DNA from: Roseateles sp. SL47
GTDB lineage: Bacteria > Pseudomonadota > Gammaproteobacteria > Burkholderiales > Burkholderiaceae_C
Reading direction: 5' to 3'
DNA: 64,000 bases
NCBI RefSeq assembly: GCF_026625885.1
Contig: NZ_CP113068.1
Coordinates: 3,472,001-3,536,000 of the forward strand
Under the pieces are notes generated by a model. The model saw nothing but the letters and a program-made list of their open reading frames with translations. It made no database searches and had not been told where the DNA came from. Positions 8,652 through 16,898 of this stretch are shown piece by piece. The position numbers and the translations under genes are program-made. The stretch's first letter is position 1; each line of letters opens with the position of its first letter.

Positions 8652-10358
8652 ATGCCACGCATGCTTGGTATGCGTGGTCTTCCCTCCGCCGAACCTCAGG
8701 GCCTACCGCCCGAGGTCGTCGCGCTGATCGCCCAACTGCGCCAACAGGTGCAGGAGCAGACGCAGCAGCTCGCCCAGCGTGACCAAGCGCTGGCCGAGCG
8801 CGACGCGCAGCTGCAGCGCAAGGACCGCGAGATCGCCTTGCGCGAGGCCAAGATCGAGAAGATCAACTTCGAGCTCGCGCGCCTGAAGCGCTGGACGTAC
8901 GGGTCCAAGTCCGAGGCCATGAACGCCGACCAGCGGCGCCTGTTCGAGGAGACGCTGGCCGAGGACGAGGCCGCGCTGCAGGCTCAGCTGGAGCGGCTGC
9001 GCCGCGAAGCCGAGGCAGCCGCAGCGGCCGCCGGCACCAAGCCCAAGGCGGCGCCGCGCAAGCCCCGTCGCAACGCCTTGCCCGAGCACCTGCGCCGCGT
9101 GGAGCATCGCCATGAGCCCGACAGCACCGACTGCCAGGAGCCTGGCTGCGGACGCGCCATGAAGCGCATCGGCGAAGACGTCACCGAGCGGCTGGACATC
9201 GTGCCGGCGGAGTTCTTCGTGCATCGCCACATCTACGGCAAGTGGGCATGCCGGCACTGCCAGGTGCTCAAGCAGGCGCCCAGCGTGCCGGAGATCGTCG
9301 AGGGCGGCATCGCCGCCAGCGGGTTCCTCGCGCACACCGCCATCAGCCGCTTCGTGGACCACCTGCCGTACTACCGGCAGGAGAGCATCAACGCCCGTTC
9401 ACGCGTGCACACCCCGCGCTCGACCTTGGCGGCCGGCGCGGGCCAGGTCGGCGCAGCGCTGGAACCGTTGTACGAGCTGCACAAGCACTTCGTCCTGGAC
9501 TGCCCGGTGCTGCATGCGGACGAGACGTCGGTGGCCCTGCTGGACCCCGGAGCGGGCAAGACCCGCAAGGCCTACATGTGGGCCTACGCGCGAAGTTGGC
9601 ACGACGCGATGCCGGGTGTCGTCTACGAATTCTGCCGAGGCCGCGGGGCGCAGTACCCCGTGGCATTCCTGGGCGGCGACGACAGGCTCGGCTTGCGACG
9701 ATGGACCGGGACACTGCTCACCGACCGCTACGGTGCCTACGACACCGTGGTCGACCCGCAGCGTTACCCCGGTCGCATCAGCGCTGCCTGCGCGGCGCAT
9801 GCACGCCGCAACTTCGAAGAACTGACCAAGGTCGGCACCAGTCCCGTCGGGCTGGATGCGCTGCGGCGCTTCGCTCGCATCTACGAAGTCGAGGGTGAAC
9901 TCAAGGGCCTCGATGACGAACAACGAAGAGCTCAGCGGCAACGACTGGCCAAGCCGCTGTGGGAGGAGCTACATCATTGGCTGAGTCTGGAGCGGCGCCT
10001 CGTTGCCGATGGCGGCGCCACGGCCAAGGCGATCGACTACACGCTCGGGCACTGGGTGGCCCTCACACGCCACCTCGAAGATGGCGCGGTGGCCATCGAT
10101 AACAACCATCTGGAGCGGCAGATCAAGCCCTGGGCCATGGGCCGCAAGGCATGGCAGTTCGTGGGCAGCGAGCTCGCCGGTCAACGTGCCGCCATCATCA
10201 TGAGCCTGGTGCAGTCCGCCCGGCTGAACGGGCACGACCCGTGGGCCTACCTGCGCGACGTGTTGGAGCGGCTGCCGACGCTGCCCAACACGAGGCTCGA
10301 AGAGCTGCTGCCGCATCGGTGGCAAGCCCAACGCGCGACCTTGAACACCACATCGTGA
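8652..10358 (+). CDS. tnpC: IS66 transposase TnpC
   Basis: This DDE-type IS66 transposase is about 568 residues long, depending on which of three clustered ATGs (8652, 8661, 8670) is used. Domains in order: a leading coiled coil with many Gln/Glu/Arg (about residues 20-110), an Ala/Lys-rich linker, a zinc-binding domain (CQEPGCG and CRHCQ cysteines), and the catalytic core with LHADETSV (Asp), LLTDRYGAYD (Asp) and AIDNNHLERQIKP (Glu). The C-terminal IS66 domain ends WAYLRDVLERLPTLP. All three catalytic acids are present, so it may be functional. The stop overlaps the GTG of a small downstream ORF. Confidence 0.92.
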   Translation: MPRMLGMRGLPSAEPQGLPPEVVALIAQLRQQVQEQTQQLAQRDQALAERDAQLQRKDREIALREAKIEKINFELARLKRWTYGSKSEAMNADQRRLFEETLAEDEAALQAQLERLRREAEAAAAAAGTKPKAAPRKPRRNALPEHLRRVEHRHEPDSTDCQEPGCGRAMKRIGEDVTERLDIVPAEFFVHRHIYGKWACRHCQVLKQAPSVPEIVEGGIAASGFLAHTAISRFVDHLPYYRQESINARSRVHTPRSTLAAGAGQVGAALEPLYELHKHFVLDCPVLHADETSVALLDPGAGKTRKAYMWAYARSWHDAMPGVVYEFCRGRGAQYPVAFLGGDDRLGLRRWTGTLLTDRYGAYDTVVDPQRYPGRISAACAAHARRNFEELTKVGTSPVGLDALRRFARIYEVEGELKGLDDEQRRAQRQRLAKPLWEELHHWLSLERRLVADGGATAKAIDYTLGHWVALTRHLEDGAVAIDNNHLERQIKPWAMGRKAWQFVGSELAGQRAAIIMSLVQSARLNGHDPWAYLRDVLERLPTLPNTRLEELLPHRWQAQRATLNTTS

Positions 10359-10573
10359 ACAACCTTGAAGCCTTGATCGAGGACGGAGGCGAGGTGACGC
10401 TGGGCCGCGAGGACGACCACCCCTTCGTCGCTATAGCGACTGACGAGGACGTCGTCGCCATGCTCGTCCGTCGCGAAGGTGAGACGCTGACGGCGTTACT
10501 GCGACGGCTTGATCGTGCCGTGGGGAAATACTTCGAAAGCGGTCAAATCATTGACGAGGTCTACGACCTCTGA
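10355..10573 (+). CDS. Small IS66-associated accessory protein
   Basis: This is a 72-residue acidic protein that starts with GTG and overlaps the tnpC stop as GTGA, which implies translational coupling. It contains VTLGREDDHPFVAIATDEDVVAML (20 of these residues are a strand-helix-like acidic unit) and ends SGQIIDEVYDL. It lies inside the inferred IS66 right end at 10617, so it travels with the element. It has no transposase motif; a regulatory or antitoxin-like role is possible but unsupported. Confidence 0.6.
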   Translation: MNNLEALIEDGGEVTLGREDDHPFVAIATDEDVVAMLVRREGETLTALLRRLDRAVGKYFESGQIIDEVYDL

Positions 10574-10591
10574 CCAATGACGTCCGGCGCG

Positions 10592-11551
10592 TCAAGATGG
10601 TCGGACCAGACGCTCACCGCTCTTGAGTCCCGAGCGCTGCAGGCTGTGCATGCACTCCCACTGCGCCGCATTCCACTGGGCAGGGTTCTTTCGCATGCCC
10701 CACATCAGCTGCCGCATGGCCTTGGGCCCGGCTTGCTGAAGCGCCCACTGCACAGCCCGCGATTCGTCCTGCAACTCCTGGCGTCGCACCGCGTCCATCG
10801 CCTCAATGGCCAGTGCCACCACATGGAAGCGGTCATCGCTGATGGCCGCTTCCGGCAGCGCCAGCGCAGCGCCCTTGGCGTAGGCCGCACTCATGTCCAT
10901 GCAGATATGCCGCACCTGGGCCGGGTCGCCCCCATGTGCCTTCAAGTCCCCCACGAAATCCACCACACTGTGGTGATCACGCCCCTCGGTGGCAAAGAGC
11001 AGCCGCTTGCGCAGCAGGTCGTGCACGACGGTGATGTAGTGATGCCCGCGGCGCAGGCTCGTCTCGTCGATACCCATCACCTCCACACCGGCGAAGGATT
11101 CCAACGCCCGAGCTTGCCCGACGTGAAACTCGATACGCCGCCACAACTGTTTGTCTGTGCAACGCAGCAACTTGGCGGCCTGACGCACCGGAAGGTCACG
11201 GCACAAAGCCAGGGCCAAGGCCTCAAACGCCGCCGTGAAGCCCGAGCCCGGACGGGCCCAGGGCACCTCCAGTTGCGTGGTCTTGCCGCAGCCCGTGCAC
11301 GCCGCGCGGGGCACCTCGGCATGCAACCAAGCCTCGAACTGGAAGAAGTCCAGATGGCGCCAAGACCGCCGCAGCCGGTCGTGAACCTTCTGGGCCGCCG
11401 CCCCACAGGCGGGACACGCCAGCAGCCCTGCGCCGCAGTGCACCTCGAAATCGATGCGCTTGCGCACCGTATCCAACTGCACGTCCCGCACCTCGCATCG
11501 CGCCACCAACCCCAGCGCGCTGGTGAACAGGGCTTCCACTCCGATGCTCAA
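10592..11551 (-). pseudogene. ISL3-family transposase, C-terminally truncated
   Basis: These 319 residues represent the first three quarters of an ISL3 transposase (normally about 400 residues). Present are the N-terminal zinc ribbon (CPACGAAA and CTGCGK), the helix-turn-helix part (LPVRQAAKLLRCTDKQLWRRI), and the DDE core with GIDETSLRRGHHY (first Asp) and CMDMSAAYAKG (second Asp). Homology ends after MHSLQRSGLKS near 10619, and the last eight residues come from the IS66 end. The catalytic Glu region is therefore missing and the protein should be inactive. The missing part was not seen on the other side of the IS66 element. Confidence 0.88.
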
Positions 11552-11795
11552 CTCACTCTCCCAATATGGCGCTTCAGTGCGTCCAGATGGCCGCTATTGT
11601 CGTGTTGGGTTCCACACGAAACGACGAAGGGCCGGCACCGACGCTCAACTGAGCCGGCTCAAGCGACTGTTTGCTGCGGATGCGGCGGTGATGAAGCAGC
11701 TCAATGCGCTTGAGCCGTGCATCGAAAACAGCGCTCAGTGCCGCGCCGACGGTGCGCCACGTTGAACGCACCGCCGATTGCACGGAGTCACCCAG
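11552..11795. other. ISL3 upstream end and short unrecognised coding-like remnant
   Basis: The sequence upstream of the ISL3 transposase contains, on the minus strand at about 11612-11636, CCTTCGTCGTTTCGTGTGG, which could be the outer end of the ISL3 element. From about 11645 to 11765 the + strand reads as a coding-like fragment (AQLSRLKRLFAADAAVMKQL) ending at a TGA. It may be a scrap of another transposase. I do not identify it. Confidence 0.35.
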
Positions 11796-11894
11796 CTAGA
11801 GATCATCACGTGTGAGCATCATGGGTCCGACGCTGAGGACCCCGAAGGTCAGGGCGAAGGCCCCGACAAGAATCGCGCCAATCACTTCAAGCAT
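11796..11894 (-). CDS. Small membrane peptide (32 aa)
   Basis: This 32-residue predicted single-pass membrane peptide has an acidic N terminus (MLEV), a continuous hydrophobic stretch from Ile5 to Met26 (IGAILVGAFALTFGVLSVG and following) and a polar tail LTRDDL. An AGGAG site lies 5-9 bases before the ATG at 11894 (on the minus strand CAGGAGCAGTCCATG), which is strong support for translation. Such small hydrophobic peptides often modulate membrane enzymes or act as stress proteins. No family is recognised, and no role is assigned. It sits alone between an ISL3 end and the protealysin gene. Confidence 0.6.
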   Translation of the reverse strand: MLEVIGAILVGAFALTFGVLSVGPMMLTRDDL

Positions 11895-12375
11895 GGACTG
11901 CTCCTGACTGCCAGGAATGGCTGAGTTAGCGATGGATCAGCCTTGTTCACCCAAGCTGCAACACGCAGCAAAAGCGCAAGGCCGGGCGATCAATACTAGC
12001 CCCGTACCGCTGCGGCCATCAATCGCGTTCCCCTTTGTCCCACCGCGCGATTGGGGGATTCCATGTCCCGAAAACACGGCCCCTCAAACTTGCCGAAAAA
12101 GCACCGGATGAGTGCAAAAACACCGGGAAGTACGCCCCTTGTACTCCTCCCGCATGCATCCGGCCGCCACGCAGGCTCGCCTCACGATTTCGCATGGTGA
12201 AGCGGTGAAAAAACGCTCTGCTTCCGTCGAAACGATCCCCGCTACAGGGCTGGTCTTTACATATCGAGGCTGGTCTTCCCCACCCGTTGAAGGGAAGATC
12301 GATCCATTCCCCTCAAGACCTGGCCCCCAAGGGACGCCAGCAATGAGGCGATGGAGTCACTTCCAGGAGCACTGC
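11895..12375. other. Intergenic region upstream of the protease gene
   Basis: These 481 bases hold the leader of the protease operon. The protease reading frame is open upstream to 12112, but that extension has no propeptide features. I see no promoter that I can place with confidence. An imperfect repeat, GGCTGGTCTT (12248 and again at 12268), occurs in the leader. Confidence 0.4.
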
Positions 12376-13461
12376 ATGTCTTGTGATCACGGACACCGCC
12401 ATTCCATCTTCTGCGTATTGCCCCCTTATCTGCTGGACGAAATCGCCCGCAACGGCACGCCAAGCCAGCGGCAGGCAGCACTGAAGACCAAGTCGATGGA
12501 CCACACCTTCCGCTCGCTGCGTCTGTCCGGCCTGAGCGGTCGGTCGACCCGCACGCTCACGCCCTCTGCTGCTGCGGTGGCGTCGCCCGTTGCAGCGGTG
12601 AAGCGGCGCACCATCTACAGTGCCAACCAGACCGAGGCGTTGCCCGGCACGCTGGTGAGGGCCGAAGGCCAGGCCGCGTCGGGGGACGTGATGGTGGATG
12701 AAGCCTACGACGGTCTGGGAGCCACGTTCGACTTCTTTGCCGAGATCTATCAGCGCAATTCCATCGATGACGCCGGGCTGGCCCTGGAGGCCACGGTGCA
12801 TTTCGGCAAGGACTACAACAACGCCTTCTGGAATTCTGTGCAGATGGTGTTCGGGGACGGCGACGGGGAACTCTTCAACCGGTTCACCATCTCGCTGGAT
12901 GTCATCGGGCATGAGCTCTCGCACGGCGTGACCGAGGACGAGGCGCAACTGCAGTATTTCAATCAGTCGGGGGCGTTGAACGAATCCATGTCGGATGTGT
13001 TTGGGTCCCTGATCAAGCAATACCACCTGAAGCAGACCACCGACCAGGCCGACTGGCTGATTGGGGCGGGGCTGTTCACGTCCAAGGTGAAGGGCGTGGC
13101 GCTGCGTTCGATGAAGGCCCCGGGCTCCGCGTTTGACGACCCGGTGCTGGGCAAGGATCCGCAGCCCAGACACATGGACCAGTTCGTGAATACCTTCGAG
13201 GACAACGGCGGGGTACACATCAATTCCGGCATTCCCAACCACGCGTTTTATCAGGTGGCGACCCGCATCGGCGGCTTTGCCTGGGAGCATGCCGGCCGCA
13301 TCTGGTACCAAGCGCTACGGGATGCCAGGGTCAAACCCAACGCCAGCTTCCTGGCGTTTGCGCGCGTGACGCTGGACGTGGCCAACACGCTGTACGGGGC
13401 AAAAAGCCCCGAGCGCCAGGCGGTGAAGGACGGCTGGGCAGCGGTAGGGATAGCGCTGTGA
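12376..13461 (+). CDS. Protealysin-like M4 (thermolysin family) metalloprotease
   Basis: This 361-residue zinc endopeptidase of family M4 is of the short-propeptide protealysin type. The propeptide carries the conserved PPYLL motif (residues 16-20) and probably ends near Arg78. The mature domain has the zinc site HELSH (His179, Glu180, His183) and the third ligand Glu203 in LNESMSDVFG, with the catalytic His in VHINSGIPNHAFY. There is no signal peptide, as in protealysins, which are cytoplasmic or exported without a classical signal. The ATG at 12376 follows AGGAG and begins MSCDHGH, the usual protealysin start. The gene 25 bases downstream encodes an emfourin-like inhibitor, so the two form a known type of protease-inhibitor operon. 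Confidence 0.93.
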   Translation: MSCDHGHRHSIFCVLPPYLLDEIARNGTPSQRQAALKTKSMDHTFRSLRLSGLSGRSTRTLTPSAAAVASPVAAVKRRTIYSANQTEALPGTLVRAEGQAASGDVMVDEAYDGLGATFDFFAEIYQRNSIDDAGLALEATVHFGKDYNNAFWNSVQMVFGDGDGELFNRFTISLDVIGHELSHGVTEDEAQLQYFNQSGALNESMSDVFGSLIKQYHLKQTTDQADWLIGAGLFTSKVKGVALRSMKAPGSAFDDPVLGKDPQPRHMDQFVNTFEDNGGVHINSGIPNHAFYQVATRIGGFAWEHAGRIWYQALRDARVKPNASFLAFARVTLDVANTLYGAKSPERQAVKDGWAAVGIAL

Positions 13462-13486
13462 AGCGCCTGCGCCTACCATCCGCTGC

Positions 13487-13813
13487 ATGAAGATCTGCTA
13501 CCAGCGCGACGGCGGCTTGGCGTTGATGCCGGGCCTGCAGCGCCCGATGGAGTTTGATGCCGACGGCCTGGACGATCATCGTCGGCAGGAACTGTCGCGG
13601 CTGGTGACGCAGTCTTGTTTTTTCGAACAGCCGGCCCAGGTCGGGCACGTGACGCCCGGGACGGCGGATCACATCTCGGAAATCCTCACCATCGAGATGG
13701 CGGGCACGCGCCACCAAGTTCGCATCGTGGGCACACCAGGAGATGAGGCGCTGAGCGCCTTGTTGCGTGTGGTCAGGGACGAAGTGGCGGTGCTGCGCCG
13801 GCAGGGGCGCTAA
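13487..13813 (+). CDS. Emfourin-like inhibitor of protealysin
   Basis: This 108-residue cytoplasmic protein matches the pattern of emfourin, the slow tight-binding inhibitor of protealysin first described from Serratia. It has an MKI-type first strand followed by RDGGLA, a FDADGLDDHRRQELSRLV helix region, the SCFFEQP segment, and a C-terminal helix ALLRVVRDEVAVLR. The assignment rests on this pattern, the size and above all its place directly after a protealysin gene, which is the characteristic arrangement. It presumably protects the cell or tunes protease activity. Identification is by remembered family pattern, without alignment. Confidence 0.8.
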   Translation: MKICYQRDGGLALMPGLQRPMEFDADGLDDHRRQELSRLVTQSCFFEQPAQVGHVTPGTADHISEILTIEMAGTRHQVRIVGTPGDEALSALLRVVRDEVAVLRRQGR

Positions 13814-13835
13814 GGCCCCACGGCGTGGCCGTGGC

Positions 13836-14060
13836 TCACACCAGCCGCTTGAAGGTGATTTCTTCGATCAGCGTTTCACTGCCCATCTGGCGGATGGTCT
13901 GTTGCACGACTTCTGCGCGACCTTCGGCAGCGAGATGCTGAATTTCTCGAGCGGCACTGTCAAACACGAGCGGATGCTCCAGACCTGTCCCCGCGTGAGG
14001 AAGCTCGACCAGCGCCCCACGTTCCGAATCGAGGAAGACCGACATGGCGATGGAACTCAT
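13836..14060 (-). CDS. Small hypothetical protein (74 aa)
   Basis: This 74-residue soluble protein of unknown function is convergent with the emfourin gene. The ATG at 14060 is chosen because an AGAGG lies 7-11 bases upstream. The sequence has two parts: a strand-rich N terminus (IAMSVFLDSERGALVELP) and a helical C terminus (AREIQHLAAEGRAEVVQQTI). There is no signal peptide and there are no cysteines. Between its stop and the emfourin stop lies a short perfect hairpin (CCACGG-loop-CCGTGG, 13818-13834) that may separate the convergent transcripts. Confidence 0.55.
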   Translation of the reverse strand: MSSIAMSVFLDSERGALVELPHAGTGLEHPLVFDSAAREIQHLAAEGRAEVVQQTIRQMGSETLIEEITFKRLV

Positions 14061-14176
14061 ATGGACCTCTTGTTGGGATGACACCACCCCACTTTATGCT
14101 GCATCGCAGCAGGTTCAAGTAGGTCCAGATTGACCCTAATCAACGAACCGTCGTCTTGCGGCCGGTGGCGGCGTCT

Positions 14177-15040
14177 TCAAAACCGCACCGACACACCCAC
14201 GGTCCACGACCAATCCGGGGCGGCTTTGCTGATGCCGCGGAACACGGCGGTGTCCAGTTGCAGATCGGGACTGAGTTGCCAGGTGAGGCCGGCGTCCAGC
14301 GTCACCACCTTGCCGCCATTGCGGTTGGAAGTGAGTGACTGGCCCGCCACCTCCACAAATGCGCGCCACGACTCCTTCAGCGGGATGCCCAGGGTGGCGG
14401 CCAAAATGCCACCGACATAGCGGCGGTTCTCGCTGTTTCGCTCCTGATAGAGGCCAGCCATGATGCCGGCCGAGAGGTCCCGGGGCAGGTCCCATTCCGC
14501 CGTGAGGCGCGCAGATGGCCGCCAGCCTTCGCCTTTGAACTCGGACGAGCCCGATGGCGCGTCCACATGGAACAGCCAGGCCATGCCCGGGCTGCTGCCG
14601 TCCTCGGCGCCGTCGGCGATATGCCATTTGATGCCCAGCGAACTGTCCGCAAACCCGCTGGCCTTGTCGGTCTGCCCGTCGGCGCTGACTCGGGTGCGTA
14701 CCGCACCGTCCGTCTCCAGCCGCAGTTCCACATTGTCCCAGGCGCCCCAGCGCAGCAGCGTTGGCGTGGACCAGGCCCGGCTGCGGACGCCGTTGGATTT
14801 GTCCCGGTCGAACGCGACGCTGGTTTCGATCTGGAACCGGCCTTTGCCCACCGTGTCGCTGGATTCCACAAAGTCTGGCCGATCGGTGGCGATGCCTTCG
14901 TCGGCCCGGCTGATGCCTGGCACTGTCATCAGCCCGGCCGCAGCGAGCGCCATCACCAGCGCGAGCCGGCTCTGCGTCCCGCGCGTGGCATGAGGCGAGG
15001 TCGCCAACGGCGAAGAGCGAAGGGCAGTGGAAGACAGCAT
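14177..15040 (-). CDS. Outer-membrane transporter-like protein, phenol MetA-pathway family
   Basis: This 287-residue protein has a signal peptide (hydrophobic run LALVMALAAAGLMTVPG, cleavage after ISRA) followed by the motif EGIATDRPDFVESSDTVGKGRFQIE, of which the RPDF/ETS part is typical of the 'transporter/phenol degradation MetA' family of small outer-membrane beta-barrels. Alternating aromatic and polar residues run throughout, and the protein ends with the C-terminal Phe (VGVSVRF) expected of outer-membrane barrel proteins. The start ATG at 15040 follows AGGTGA. No substrate can be assigned; family names refer to aromatic degradation, but many members lie outside such clusters. Confidence 0.78.
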   Translation of the reverse strand: MLSSTALRSSPLATSPHATRGTQSRLALVMALAAAGLMTVPGISRADEGIATDRPDFVESSDTVGKGRFQIETSVAFDRDKSNGVRSRAWSTPTLLRWGAWDNVELRLETDGAVRTRVSADGQTDKASGFADSSLGIKWHIADGAEDGSSPGMAWLFHVDAPSGSSEFKGEGWRPSARLTAEWDLPRDLSAGIMAGLYQERNSENRRYVGGILAATLGIPLKESWRAFVEVAGQSLTSNRNGGKVVTLDAGLTWQLSPDLQLDTAVFRGISKAAPDWSWTVGVSVRF

Positions 15041-15059
15041 GAAGTCACCTCGCTGAATG

Positions 15060-15125
15060 TGAAAGTGATGGGGTGAAAGGGAGGGTGTGAAGGGGGATGG
15101 TGTGAAGGGGAGGTTGTGAAGGGGA
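15060..15125. repeat. Imperfect short tandem repeats, GTGAAGGGG type
   Basis: Four to five imperfect copies of a G-rich unit (GTGAAGGG followed by GATG or AGG variants) run from about 15060 to 15125. They lie immediately upstream of the MetA-type outer-membrane gene, within its leader. Variation in copy number here could alter leader length. Confidence 0.55.
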
Positions 15126-15319
15126 AGGAACGGGTACACCGTCTGGGACAGGCGGTGCGGACCCGGAGCCACTGGTTCGACTGTAGTGATGACCCGGGCT
15201 GGCGAACAGCCTCCCTGTTGTTCCGAGGTGTCAGTGTCCGGATTCACAGGCACTGGCGCCCGAAACCTGGCGCTGGAACTGGCACTGGCGTGGTGGTGGT
15301 CTGCCTCATTCATTGGTGA

Positions 15320-15550
15320 CAAATTCCGGACGCCTACTCGGGCGCCCAGAAGTGTGCCAAGGAGATTCGAGCCTCTGGCGCGTATGGTTTGCTCTACCGC
15401 TCGGTGCGCAAGAAGGGCGAAGAGTGCGTTGCCGTGTTCCGCCCGAAGGCAAGCCAGATTCCGGTGATCCAAGGCGCCCACGTCACGCGCGTGTGGGACG
15501 GAACCAAGATTGAGAGCTGGTTCGAGAAGTCCCAGCTCAAGCCGCTGTAG
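15320..15550 (+). pseudogene. RES-domain protein, C-terminal remnant
   Basis: Seventy-six codons, without a start, encode the C-terminal part of a RES-domain protein. RES proteins are NAD-degrading toxins of type II toxin-antitoxin systems (Xre/RES). The segment ASGAYGLLYRSVRKKGEECV followed by AVFRP and VWDGTKIESWF matches the end of RES domains, where the Ser of the name is in the LLYRSVR region. A TGA precedes codon 1 and the N-terminal Arg and Glu of the active site are missing. No Xre antitoxin gene is present upstream. A strong terminator follows. Confidence 0.75.
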
Positions 15551-15593
15551 CCGGCTTATCTCACCACAAGCCGCTGTAGCCGGCTCATCTCAC
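15538..15593 (+). repeat. 29-bp tandem duplication at the RES stop codon
   Basis: The sequence beginning CAAGCCGCTGTAGCCGGCT occurs at 15538 and again at 15567, an offset of 29 bases, with only two or three mismatches over about 27 bases. The first copy contains the stop codon of the RES remnant. It is a recent duplication, probably from replication slippage. Confidence 0.8.
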
Positions 15594-15602
15594 AACACAA
15601 GG

Positions 15603-15636
15603 CCCCGCCCGACGTCATGTCGTGGCGGGGTTTTTT
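15603..15636 (+). terminator. Factor-independent terminator
   Basis: CCCCGCC (15603-15609) pairs with GGCGGGG (15624-15630), extended inside by CGAC/GTCG, and is followed directly by six T residues. It terminates the remnant RES transcript. Confidence 0.9.
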
Positions 15637-15886
15637 CTGCTTACATCTAAGGCATTGAACCCTTGTAACCCCCTTGATCCAGGGCCGCCTTGTGGGGAAG
15701 TTGCGTCTCTCAGCCAGTCTTGAATAGCTCCTGCGATCTGCGTCGATCAAGCATTTCGGCAACGAGCGCAGACTTCGAAACGCACGGTCCGTTAAAGGCT
15801 GGGAGCGGACATCAGGAGGCATCGGGGCCGGACGGAAACTGCCCTTCACCAAATCGTGAACTCGGCACCACCGGTTCGTCGGGGCC

Positions 15887-16858
15887 TCATTCCGGCTTGA
15901 AACCTGAGCTCCTCAGGAGTTTGGTGCCCTGAGCGACATCGGCTGCGATGAACTTCTTGAACTGCTCGCTACCTTCCGAGAGTGCTTCGACGCCGATTGC
16001 CGCATAGGCGCCATTGCGTCCCAGCTCTGACGACGCTTGCGTAACCGCCGCGCTCAACCTTGCAACCCGGTCTGCTGGCGTTCCTTTCGGGACCCACACG
16101 CCGTACCAGGATGCGTATTTGAAATCCTTGAGACCAGCTTCCTGCATCGTCGGTACTTCCGGAGCCAGAGAGCTGCGCTTCTCCGCCGTGATAGCCAGAG
16201 GTCTTACCTTGCCGGATTTCGCGAGCGGCACCAGCGACACCATGGAATCGAGCAGGAGGCTCACATGGTTCCCACCCACGTCTACCAGAGCGGGCTGAGT
16301 TCCCTTGTACGGAACGTAGGTGAGCTTGAGCCCTGCCTGTTTCGCAAAGAGAAGCGTCGCCAGATGGCTCGGGGCACCGGCTGCAGGGATGGCGGCCATC
16401 CACTCGTCAGGTTTGGATTTTGCGGCGCCAATCATTTGACCGAGCGTCCTCGGCGCGAGTGCCGGCGCGATGACAAGCATGAGCGGGGCTTCACCGACTC
16501 GTGCGATCGGCACGAAGTCCGTCTGCGGGTCGTATGGAGCTGTCGCCATCACCTCTTTGGCGAGAACGTGAGTGGCTGCTGAGAAGAGCATGGTGTAGCC
16601 GTCGGCCGGAGCCACCTGAACGGCCTTGCCTCCGAGGGTTCCACTGGCCCCGGCCTTGTTCTCCACGACGACTGGCGTGCCGAGCTGCTTGCGGAGCTGC
16701 TCGGCCAACAGCCGCGCGGCGTTGTCCACGCCGCCACCCGCCGCGAACGGCACGATGATGCGCAGCGTGCTGCCCTTCTCGGGAAAGGGCTGTGCGCCCG
16801 CTGCAAGGGGAATCACGGCGCTGGACATCACAGCGATGAGCACTTTGACCAACTTCAT
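15887..16858 (-). CDS. Bug-family (TctC-type) periplasmic solute receptor
   Basis: This 323-residue tripartite-tricarboxylate-type extracytoplasmic receptor has a signal peptide (MKLVKVLIAVMSSAVIPLAAG, cut after AQA-like site GAQ). The mature start PFPEKGSTLRIIVPFAAGGGVD carries the Bug hallmark, and ENKAGASGTLGG is the second conserved loop; these two loops bind the carboxylate ligand. The motif GVWVPKGTPADRV is also typical. The gene is last in a four-gene minus-strand unit led by a lyase. No tctA or tctB membrane genes are nearby, which is common for Bug proteins. It may sense or deliver the acid handled by the upstream lyase. Confidence 0.92.
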   Translation of the reverse strand: MKLVKVLIAVMSSAVIPLAAGAQPFPEKGSTLRIIVPFAAGGGVDNAARLLAEQLRKQLGTPVVVENKAGASGTLGGKAVQVAPADGYTMLFSAATHVLAKEVMATAPYDPQTDFVPIARVGEAPLMLVIAPALAPRTLGQMIGAAKSKPDEWMAAIPAAGAPSHLATLLFAKQAGLKLTYVPYKGTQPALVDVGGNHVSLLLDSMVSLVPLAKSGKVRPLAITAEKRSSLAPEVPTMQEAGLKDFKYASWYGVWVPKGTPADRVARLSAAVTQASSELGRNGAYAAIGVEALSEGSEQFKKFIAADVAQGTKLLRSSGFKPE

Positions 16859-16898
16859 GGTGTCTCCTTGTTGTTCTCTATCGGGGCCAAGCAATTGC

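Larger units (their letters stand above)
7848..10617 (+). mobile_element. IS66-family insertion sequence (left end not identified)
   Basis: The element has tnpA-tnpB-tnpC in the usual order plus a small fourth ORF, all on the + strand. The right end is inferred at about 10617, because the oppositely oriented ISL3 transposase loses homology exactly there. On the minus strand the sequence begins GGTGAGCGTC at that point, which resembles the GTAAGCG-type IS66 terminus. I could not find a matching left terminus between 7640 and 7848. The left end may have been lost when the neighbouring IS110 element arrived. Confidence 0.75.

Noticed and set aside
13818..13834. Hairpin CCACGG-CGTGG-CCGTGG between emfourin and the small minus-strand gene as a terminator
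   Set aside because: The stem is short and lacks a T run on either strand; mentioned only as a possible transcript separator.
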